Origin: Nematostella vectensis
Lineage: Eukaryota; Cnidaria; Anthozoa; Actiniaria; Edwardsiidae
NCBI RefSeq assembly: GCF_932526225.1
Contig: NC_064041.1
Location: 16,117,888 to 16,181,887 of the forward strand
Length of the DNA: 64,000 nt
Direction: 5' to 3'
Made by a program: the position numbers and the translations under genes. Shown here piece by piece: positions 43,045 to 54,300 of this stretch. The notes under the pieces were generated by a model. That model was given only the letters and a program-made list of their open reading frames with translations, made no database searches and had not been told where the DNA came from. Each line of letters begins with the position of its first letter. The stretch's first letter is position 1.

Positions 43045-43583
43045 GGGAGAGCCACGAACCGGCGCCAAGCGAGAAACACCGGGTAAACGCCTGCAAGCAG
43101 GTAAAAGGTAGGATAGCGAAGAAAAGGCAGCATGGGCTCTAGAATTGTACATAGCTTTTAGTGTTTTCTGACTAAACAAATAGCGCTCAATACCATTTTG
43201 CGAGAATAAATCATTTGTCAAAGGATCAGAACTTTAGCTTAGTTACCACCGCCGGTTACTTCACCGTGGCGATCATCAGAATCCAGTCACTTTTTAAATA
43301 TGTAGATATTGAATTTACGATCTTCCGTTATAGGGAGGGAGGTTTGCATAGCCTCGAGTGCGATTCTTGTAATGTTACACCACGCAATGTACATACCACG
43401 CATGAACAGTAGAGTCCCAGGTGGCCATGGCCTTGTTATCGCCGAAAAACGGTGTGCACTGCTTCTTGTATCATTTTGTATTAGAGTATTATTTATAACA
43501 ATGAAAATAAATGGTAGATAGGTGATGCAAAAGTAGATGTGGTTGACCACCCGCCATCTGAACGCCTGTTTGATTGAGCTGTA

Positions 43584-43729
43584 GCCGCCATCTTGGATAA
43601 TGCGCTCCGCATGGGGAGGGGGAGGAAGCGATTCCCCGCTCTAGGGAGGGTTTGCCTCGAGTGCGATTCTTGTAATGTTTCCCCTACCCCTACCCCAGTA
43701 GTGCAGAGGGCATTATCAAAGATGGCGGC
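43584..43729. mobile_element. Small foldback element with GCCGCCATCTT ends
   Basis: GCCGCCATCTTGGATAATGC at the left pairs with GCATTATCAAAGATGGCGGC at the right over about 20 bp. Between them lies CTCGAGTGCGATTCTTGTAA, which also occurs near 43,354 outside the element, so a local duplication preceded or followed insertion. Confidence 0.5.
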
Positions 43730-44044
43730 CGTGGTATGCGAACTTCGTATTTTCGGGGTTTTCGTGCCGGAAAAACTCTCAAAGCCTACACGTAGGCTAC
43801 CTGAGCTGACGAATACCGAGGGTAGATGTAAGGGGTAGATTGATTAGTGATAAGTTTTCTGTCAGGAAGACACAGGGATACCGTTGACATATTTACTTCT
43901 AACATGACTAACCAGTATGTGACACATCCAAGCCAGAAAACGTGTTAAAAATGAGAAAAGGAAAGACGTGCAAGTTAAATTGATGATTGAACTTGGTCAG
44001 CTTTCATAAAAAAAAGGAAATGGAAGAAAAGATACGGGAAAGGA

Positions 44045-44355
44045 TTGGTGGGTTGGCCACGGATCGAACTCGATCTACCGTTTCGCAAAAGAAAAAAATA
44101 AGACCATACATCCAGACGTGCGCTGAATCACCGTATGGCAGCTAAAGCTTTACGGCTAGGCTGGAGATTTCGGCCCCAACACCGCTATCTAGCGAACTGT
44201 ACAACACAAAGGCACCTGAGGCACCCGCGCATTAATGGGGAGGCAATAACCAGGATCCCAGGCCTGTCTTAGTCGGTTACGCCACGCACAGCTCGCTGTG
44301 ACATAGAAGGAAAAATATTGTAGTCTATTCGGGCGCCTTGGGTCTCTGGGGAGCC
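44045..44355 (-). mobile_element. tRNA-derived SINE-like element, minus-strand copy
   Basis: The same ordered blocks as in the copy at 21.2-21.8 kb, without its 230-bp interruption. On the minus strand, GCTGCCATACGGTGATTCAG supplies the A-box region and GAGTTCGATCCGTGGCC the B box. Confidence 0.65.
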
Positions 44356-45242
44356 TAATAGCAGTGATGTAATCATCATGCAAAAATCAAATCTTTCACA
44401 CAGCCGTTGTTTATTCGTCATGTGCACGTGCAGATGCGCAACAACCACAGCGCAGGTTTAGTCGGTGGGAAAAGCCCCTTATTCTATATCGTCATGGTGT
44501 TACTATTAAAATAGTCGCGTAGATTCATTTCGAAATTATTTTTAATGCCTGTATAGTCATTTGTGCTGTTAGGGCAAAATAACAAAACTAAAAGCATAAC
44601 TTATTTTGCGCTTAGAAATCAGCCAGCAAGCTTCTTTGTTAGAAATGACTTATTTCCATTCACTGGCGTGAAGAGCGCAGCCATTTCAGGGGAGTTATTT
44701 TGACTTTTTTTTGCCACTCAAAAGGTCACGTGATCCCTTTGCGCAAGTGCCCTATTTTGGTTTGGCCTACGGGTATTTTTTTTCTTTAGACACAGGAACA
44801 TTTCTGAAAAACTTAAGATAACCGAGCTAAAGTTGGTAAATGCGGTTCATTTTTACCGCTACACATGGCTTTGATCGGATTCCACGCGGGCCTTGGCAAT
44901 CACCCAGGCACGGAACGAAACCATCTTTGAGTTGGGGTAAAGGAGGACATGTTCAAGGCAAATTGGAATTAGGGTGGAACGGAAAAACGGTAGTCTGGTA
45001 GTCATTGTGCTGGTTGTTTTAGTTTACGCTTTTAGATTTTTAAGCGGGAAAATTACCATTGCACTGTCTCTGACGCGGTACCCCTGTGTCTCCCCAGTCC
45101 CCCTTACGCGTCTATTTATATCTTATTTTGCAATGATGGACGGAAGCAGAAATTTGATCCAAAGCTCTGGGTTTTGCTCAGTTTCCAGCCTCGTGAGAAT
45201 ACAAATACCGCTTCCCTCAGTTGTAGTCCACATTAGGACAGA
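44356..45242. other. Intergenic, upstream of the RING-CH gene
   Basis: No exon is recognised. The stretch probably contains the promoter and 5' leader of the gene beginning near 45,243. A small hydrophobic ORF at 44,974-45,258 is out of frame with that gene. Confidence 0.35.
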
Positions 45243-45263
45243 ATGCAGTCCATTTTGAGCGCC

Positions 45264-45350
45264 ATGAAAATGACAGACGATGTGATAAGCGTCTGTCCCG
45301 GGGATTGTAATGGCAGAGGAGCTTGCGTCGCCGGGAGCTGTGTTTGCGAG
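45264..45350 (+). CDS. RING-CH gene exon 1: start and EGF-like first half
   Basis: Residues 1-29, MKMTDDVISV then CPGDCNGRGACVAGSCVCE. Phase 0 donor GTACAA, a weak one. The sixth EGF cysteine is in exon 2, which confirms the join. An upstream in-frame ATG (45,243) follows a TAG at 45,234. Confidence 0.75.
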
Positions 45351-48300
45351 GTACAAAAATAACGACTCAAACTTCCTCGACAAAATCTCATAGTACTCAC
45401 AGCTTGTCAGCATAACCCCGACCTAGTTTCACCTACCTATAGTTGGTCTTCGCTAGCAGGACAAAGAGTATTTGAGGTTCTTCAAAAATCATATTTCGAG
45501 TGTATTTTTGAATGGGAAATCAAGTTAACCGCAAAAAGCTGGAATAAGGTGGTTGAGCGTTGGCGTTTCGTTGTGAAATTTTCCGGTTTTTAGATGTTTT
45601 CAGTCAGTTTACTTATTATAACCGATCGCTAATTCGAGTCACCCTCAATGTAATGTTGATTTTATTCTTTTCAAATTGTGTGTTGTTTGCATATCGCTGC
45701 TTATTTATGGTACCAGTCAGAGCTCAAGTCGATGTAAACAATGCAGTTTTTTTGCGAAATTTTCAAATTCCTCTTCTTTTTCTAATAATTTCATGATATT
45801 TAGCTTACTCGTTTTCTTAATCCCCCGTTAGCTGGATCTGTGCTTAAAGTCGTGATATTATTCAACCGCAAAATACTCCGCGAATTCTTGTACGTAGAAA
45901 GCGGATCTTAGTCAAATCACGACACAACACTTCTGTAACCTTTTCCCTTCATCTTGCGAAACACCGACACGAAAACATGTTACCATCTATCTATGTCAAA
46001 GAAAACGAAACAAGTAGTCATGCTTTTCCCTTTTTTGTCATCAAACATGGTGTTTTAGGAATTCGAAAATGCTGGAAAGCCGCCATTTTCCTCCACAGGT
46101 ACTTATGGATAATAATGGTGTCTCGCAGCGTATATAAGTAAACAGTAAATAATTAATTACTAAATACTTTGACTGACTTTTTACAAGTCAATGTAAATAC
46201 ATACCTTACTCATTGATTATTATGGATTGTACTATTTTTGTGAACAAAGTCCCATTGTTTCTGCTTTTCCAGGCATTGTTGTTGCTTGAAGCAATGCCAA
46301 GCTATTTTTTGTTTGTCTTGTAACCAGTTACATTCGGTTTACACAACACCTCTTGGTTTTACATGTATAAAAAATGTACAGCGTAACCTCAATGTAATGA
46401 TAGGGGAAGATAATTAAATAATGATCATTATATCAAGAAAGTAATTTAAACAAGATGTATGTTAAGTCGGACTAGAAATTAGTTATACCAAGAATATATT
46501 TCTATTGAGTATTGCTATCAAAGTCCCACTTTCTTAACATGTGGGTGGGTCATTTACACTGTGCATAACCAGATTAATTTACTTTAGTTATTATTGATAT
46601 CACATTTCCATGGCTGTGTTCCAGTTGGAGAGCCTAACCTTCTGCTCCACATCATGATATGAGGATTGTATTTCATTTGCTTGAGGTCTCGGGGGACAGA
46701 AAAGATTACTCTTTGTACGATCTTTTTGGATGTCAACACTGTCTGAGATAGTGACCCATATGTCCAGGTCATTTCCAGTTACACAGATATCCAACTATGT
46801 AATGTTGGTAGTCCTTGTTAGTAGTTGAATGTTACTGTGTAGAAATTGCCATTCATACAGAACACTTAAGATAATATATTTTAGTGCTCTTTTTTCAAAG
46901 ATTAAAATGAGCCAAAAAGTGTAATATTACAGAGGAGTGTTTTTTGCTCTATTGCAACCATCAGCAATTGATATGAGAATTGCCTTTCTTAGACCCATCT
47001 GCCAGAGATTTTGGGGAACTCATTGGTCATTTATCATATTGTCCTTTGTGGTGTTTTTTTTTTTCCTTTCCTGGTGCCTTGAAGTGCAACAGTTATTTTT
47101 CTTTTTGCTCACCTCTGACGTAGAACTCCATAAACTCCCTGTCTAAGCCTTGCTATTTACCTTAGTCAAGCCAAGCTAGTATGTGTTACTTTTTAACTAT
47201 AATCCTGATATAAATCTCTTACATTTTCAGGTCAAGTATAGTGGTGGCAATTGCACAGATTACAACCTGGGGTACAACGTTGGGTTTGGTGCCATTTTCT
47301 ACATCTTGTCAGCAGTATCCTTCTTACAGTTAGTAAGTACAGATTGACTTTTTAAATATTCTACGCCACTAGTTCAGGATAAGGAGGAAAGTTGCACGTT
47401 CTGTTAAAGAGTTTCTGTCAGCCATTATTTTGTCATCCTAGCAAAGTACCAAGTGTGAGAAATCATCCATTTTGTCATCCTAGCAAAGTACCAAGTGTAA
47501 GAAATCATCCATTTTGTCATCCTAGCAAAGTACCAAGTGTGAGAAATCATCCATTTTGTCACCCTAGCAAAGTACCAAATGTGAGAAATCATCCATTTTG
47601 TCACCATAGCAAAATACCAAGTGTGAGAAATCATCCATTTTGTCACCCTAGCAAAATACCAAGTGTGAGAAATCATCCATTTTGTCATCCTAGCAAAGTA
47701 CCAAATGTGAGAAATCATCCATTTTGTCACCCTAGCAAAGTACCGAATGTGAGAAATCATCCATTTTGTCACCATAGCAAAATACCAAGTGTGAGAAATC
47801 ATCCATTTTGTCACCCTAGCAAAATACCAAGTGTGAGAAATCATCCATTTTGTCACCCTAGCAAAACACCAAGTGTGAGAAATCATCCATTTTGTCACCC
47901 TAGCAAAATACCAAGTGTGAGAAATCATCCATTTTGTCACCATAGCAAAGTACCAAGTGTGAGAAATCATCCATTTTGTCACCCTAGAAAAAATACCAAG
48001 TGTGGCAAATCATCCATTTTGTCACCCTAGCAAAACACCAAGTGTGAGAAATCATCCATTTTGTCACCCTAGCAAAATACCAAGTGTGAGAAATCATCCA
48101 TTTTGTCACCATAACAAAATACCAAGTGTGAGAAATCATCCATTTTGTCACCCTAGAAAAAATACCAATTGTGAGAAATCATCCATTTTGTCACCCTAGC
48201 AAAATACCAAGTGTGAGAAATCATCCATTTTGTCACCCTAGCAAAATACCAAGTGTGAGAAATCATCCATTTTGTCACCATAGCAAAGTACCAAGTGTGA

Positions 48301-51300
48301 GAAATCATCCATTTTGTCACCCTAGAAAAATACCAAGTGTGAGAAATCATCCATTTTGTCACCATAGCAAAGTACCAAGTGTGAGAAATCATCCATTTTG
48401 TCACCCTAGCAAAATACCAAGTGTGAGAAATCATCCATTTTGTCACCCTAGCAAAATACCAAGTGTGAGAAATCATCCATTTTGTCACCCTAGCAAAATA
48501 CCAAGTGTGAGAAATCATCCATTTTGTCACCATAGCAAAGTACCAAGTGTGAGAAATCATCCATTTTGTCACCCTAGAAAAATACCAAGTGTGAGAAATC
48601 ATCCATTTTGTCACCATAGCAAAGTACCAAGTGTGAGAAATCATCCATTTTGTCACCCTAGCAAAATACCAAGTGTGAGAAATCATCCATTTTGTCACCA
48701 TAGCAAAGTACCAAGTGTGAGAAATCATCCATTTTGTCACCCTAGAAAAATACCAAGTGTGAGAAATCATCCATTTCCATCGGCTATTTTGGGGAAGCTA
48801 TGTGGTATTTGAAAGTGAATTTGATTAATTATAAAAGTTTGTGTTTACATTTTTTTAGGTTTCTTTACATATTTTGTCTTTGAATATTGAATGAAAACAC
48901 TAACCCCCTGGCTCTGTATCACATGTGTAATTCCTCCATTTTTTCTAGATTTTATGTATAAGATCAGAGTTCTGCAAGCTAAAAAGACCATCAGTAGCCA
49001 AAGCATGCCGCCCAACAGTACAAAAGATGCTGTATGTGTGTATGATAATCGCTTGCGGCTCTAGAGGACTGTATCATTCAGTGCAGGTAATTTCCCTTTC
49101 CTTCTCATTTTCATCCCACCTGTCCCATCACTATCCTGTTCCCTGTTCTCCAAGTACCTCACCATCTACCCTGCTAACAGAGCTCTCTTCCTGCTAACAG
49201 TATTTCTAGCATTTCAATCTCTGTCCATACCTGTGTTCCCTTGAGAAAACCTGTCTTTCCTCACTGCTGCTGTTTGTCATTTCCAGGGTTATCTACCAGG
49301 GACATTAGCCCCTAATTTGATAAGTGTGTACTACCCCATTATCATATCTGTTCAGTGTGCACTACCCCATTATCATATCTGTTCAGTGTGTACTACCCCA
49401 TTATCATATCTGTTCAGTGTGCACTACCTCATTATCATATCTGTTCAGTGTGCACTACCCCATTATCATATCTGTTCAGTGTGCACTACCTCATTATCAT
49501 ATCTGTTCAGTGTGCACTACCCCATGATCATATCTGTTCAGTGTGTACTACCCCATTATCATATCTGTTCAGTGTGCACTACCTCATTATCATATCTGTT
49601 CAGTGTGTTCTACCCCATTATCATATCTGTTCAGTGTGCACTACCCCATTATCATATCTGTTCAGTGTGTTCTACCCCATGATCATATCTGTTCAGTGTG
49701 TTCTACCCCATTATCATATCTGTTCAGTGTGCACTACCCCATTATCATATCTGTTCAGTGTGTACTACCCCATTATCATATCTGTTCAGTGTGCACCACC
49801 CCATTATCATATCTGTTCAGTGTGCACTACCTCATTATCATATCTGTTCAGTGTGTACTACCCCATTATCATATCTGTTCAGTGTGTTCTACCCCATTAT
49901 CATATCTGTTCAGTGTGCACTACCCCATTATCATATCTGATCAGTGTGTACTACCCCATTATCATATCTGTTCAGTGTGCACCACCCCATTATCATATCT
50001 GTTCAGTGTGCACTACCTCATTATCATATCTGTTCAGTGTGTACTACCCCATTATCATATCTGTTCAGTGTGTACTACCCCATTATCATATCTGTTCAGT
50101 GTGCACTACCTCATTATCATATCTGTTCAGTGTGCACTACCCCATGATCATATCTGTTCAGTGTGCACTACCCCATTATCATATCTGTTCAGTGTGTACT
50201 ACCCCATTATCATATCTGTTCAGTGTGCACCACCCTATTATCATATCTGTTCAGTGTGCACCACCCCATTATCATATCTGTTCAGTGTGTACTACCCCAT
50301 TATCATATCTGTTCAGTGTGCACTACCCCATTATCATATCTGTTCAGTGTGCACTACCCCATGATCATATCTGTTCAGTGTGTACTACCCCATTATCATA
50401 TCTGTTCAGTGTGCACTACCTCATTATCATATCTGTTCAGTGTGCACTACCTCATTATCATATCTGTTCAGTGTGTACTACCCCATTATCATATCTGTTC
50501 AGTGTGCACCACCCTATTATCATATCTGTTCAGTGTGCACCACCCCATTATCATATCTGTTCAGTGTGTACTACCCCATTATCATATCTGTTCAGTGTGC
50601 ACTACCCCATTATCATATCTGTTCAGTGTGCACTACCCCATTATCATATCTGTTCAGTGTGTACTACCCCATTATCATATCTGTTCAGTGTGTACTACCC
50701 CATTATCATATCTGTTCAGTGTGCACTACCCCATTATCATATCTGTTCAGTGTGTACTACCCCATTATCATATCTGTTCAGTGTGCACTACCCCATTATC
50801 ATATCTGTTCAGTGTGCACCACCCCATTATCATATCTGTTCAGTGTGCACTACCCCATTATCATATCTGTTCAGTGTGTTCTACCCCATTATCATATCTG
50901 TTCAGTGTGTTCTACCCCATTATCATATCTGTTCAGTGTGCACTACCCCATTATCATATCTGATCAGTGTGTACTACCCCATTATCATATCTGTTCAGTG
51001 TGCACCACCCCATTATCATATCTGTTCAGTGTGCACTACCTCATTATCATATCTGTTCAGTGTGTACTACCCCATTATCATATCTGTTCAGTGTGTACTA
51101 CCCCATTATCATATCTGTTCAGTGTGCACTACCCCATTATCATATCTGTTCAGTGTGCACCACCCCATTATCATATCTGTTCAGTGTGCACTACCCCATT
51201 ATCATATCTGTTCAGTGTGTACTACCCCATTATCATATCTGATCAGTGTGTACTACCCCATTATCATATCTGTTCAGTGTGCACCACCCCATTATCATAT

Positions 51301-54300
51301 CTGTTCAGTGTGCACTACCCCATGATCATATCTGTTCAGTGTGCACTACCCCATTATCATATCTGTTCAGTGTGTACTACCCCATTATCATATCTGTTCA
51401 GTGTGCACTACCTCATTATCATATCTGATCAGTGTGTACTACCCCATTATCATATCTGTTCAGTGTGCACTACCCCATTATCATATCTGTTCAGTGTGTA
51501 CTACCCCATTATCATATCTGTTCAGTGTGTACTACCCCATTATCATATCTGTTCAGTGTGCACTACCCCATTATCATATCTGTTCAGTGTGTACTACCCC
51601 ATTATCATATCTGATCAGTGTGTACTACCCCATTATCATATCTGTTCAGTGTGCACCACCCCATTATCATATCTGTTCAGTGTGCACTACCCCATTATCA
51701 TATCTGTTCAGTGTGCACCACCCCATTATCATATCTGTTCAGTGTGTACTACCCCATTATAATATCTGTTCAGTGTGCACTACCCCATTATCATATCTGT
51801 TCAGTGTGCACTACCCCATTATCTTATCTGTTCAGTGTGTACTACCCCATTATCATATCTGTTCAGTGTGTACTACCCCATGATCATATCTGTTTGTCAT
51901 TTCCAGGGTTATCTACCGGGGGCGCTAGCCCCTAATCTGTTCAGCGTGTACTACCCCATGATCATATCTGGCTTTTCCATTCTTATCTGCTTCTGGGCCG
52001 AGGTATGTGCTTTTTATTGAGCTACTATTAGCCTTTGTTACTTTATTTTAGTAACTTGGGTTTGTCATTCAAAATAATTTTCCATACTGTTCTTGTTTGT
52101 CTTGGTGTTCAATGTCTTCCTTATTGGTAGTATATTTTGCGTGCACTTTATTCACAGGTAGCCTAGGCTCTGTCAATGAGTAATTTGAACCGAGCGGCTC
52201 ATTGGCTGTTAATAGAGAGAACATGTGGAGTTGTTACTAAAGGGAGTGATAGAGGGAATTCTAAATTTCACGGAACTGTGCTAAAGTGGCCCCAAATGCC
52301 CTCTAAATTGCTTAAACGTGTAAATACAGTAATAGACAACTACAAGTACTACATCAAGTTGGATTGAATTTATTACATTTTTATGGAAAAATACTTGCAT
52401 AAAGTAACAACTCCATATGTTCTCTCTCATAGACAGAGCCTGGGCTACCTGTGCTTTATTCCATGAAAATGGAAGGTTGGCATATTTTGGGGGAATTACA
52501 TTTCGAGGAATTGTTAAAAGCACGACTTATCTTCACTTAGGATGTCATTATTAAACACAAAGTGCTGGACTCTAATTTAATGATTAACATAATTACATTG
52601 AAGCTGAAAAACATCATCTCATCAATTTTTGGAAAAATAGAAAATAAAAAAAAAAACAGGGTTATTAAATTTCGAAATATAAAGTTCATTGGAATTAAAT
52701 CTCTTTAATTCCAATTTTTTTTAAGAATTACAGAATTTGAGTAATGCCAGATATAGTAACAATAAGCTTGTTCATTCAGTCTGACTTGCTTTGTTTTCAC
52801 TGCAGACATTCCATGTGGCGGGACTCCGTTTTGATAAGCCAAGATTCCTTAACAAGTCCCATAAAGGCTTCATAATGATCAACTCGTTTATTTATGTGGT
52901 TCTCCTGGTCCAAGTCATAACAATAGAGACCACAGACCTGAAGACGCAGGTGACACATCACTTTACAATCTCCAACTTGCGTTAAGCAATCATGATTGTG
53001 TAATTCCAGAAAATATCGAACCCCCCCCCTTCCCCCCATTGAGGGATTGGGAATTCCGTGGGGGTGGGGGGCTCAAACGCCCAGGAATTTCCAGAGGGGA
53101 GGGGGTCACACCTCTGACCCCCTCAATAGGGGGGGGGGGGTATGGATATTTTCTGGAACTACAAATTATTTGGCTTGCAAACTTGTTTCATCTTTTGGAA
53201 GCAAATAACATCAACAGAAAATTAATAATTTAGTACTTACAGATCAGTCAGATATTTTCTGTCATTGCAAGATTTTATTTTTTTCTTTGGCATGATGGCC
53301 TCACCCAATCAAAAAGTCAAATTCATGTGATTTCTTAGTGTCACCTAATTTCTAGTAGACGTTCAGACTCGGTTAGCATCTTGCTATTACCAGCATCCAG
53401 CACTCTGTGCTAGAATTTGATTATAATTATTGTACAAGAAATTATCTGTACTGTGTTCAAATATAGATGTGTTATTCTTGTTGTTGTTTAAAAAAGAAAT
53501 TAAAAGCAAACTGTTTTGATTTTTGTCATCCTTTTTGCAGATATACCTAAAGAATATTTTTAGTGGAATATTTGCCTCTCTCATGTTCCTGGTCCTTGTG
53601 TTTTTCCTTATTTATGGAGTAGAGCTATACTATAAGGTATGAATTTTGTATATTTTTCCTAACAGACCTATTATTAAATATTTATGAAGTAGAGCTATAC
53701 TATAAGGTATGAATTTTGTATATTTATCCTAAAAGACCTATTATTAAATATTTATGGTGCAGAGCTATAGTATAAGGTATGAATTTTGTATATTCATCCT
53801 AACAGACTTATTATTAAAAGTCTTGAGTGTATTATCAGCTCACATGAGTTTTGTTATTATCGTTGTTGTTGTTATTATTTTTTTGATTATTATTTTTCCT
53901 ATTATTATGATTTTACATTATTGTAAATTATTATATATATATCACTATCACTATTTTCATTGTTATTGTTATTTGCTTGCTAGTTAAGAGGAGCATTCAT
54001 CACCGCCCAGTCTGCGAGTGTAGACTGTACACAGGCCACCCTGTCCCGGGTTGGCTTGGTCTCACAGGCGTTATTCCAGGTACATAAGATTTTTTCCCTT
54101 ATCTTTACTTAAGGAGGCTTGTTAGTAATTCTTTATAGCATTTTTTTCAATTTGCTTGTTATAAAATTGACATCTAGTAGTCTCAAATCCTGTCCGATTT
54201 TATTCATTTTTCGGAGGATGATATTTAATCATCCGTATTTGATGCGCTACTGTTTTATTCTACTTATCAGTAACCCATTTTAAGTTATTTTTAGATAACT

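Noticed and set aside
47392-48812. Paired plus and minus ORFs above 200 codons
   Set aside because: Artefacts of the 42-bp minisatellite in RING-CH intron 2.
49355-51325. 656-codon ORF rich in Tyr, His, Ile and Cys
   Set aside because: It is the 31-bp minisatellite read through; the unit lacks stops in this register. The adjacent real exon explains the sequence.
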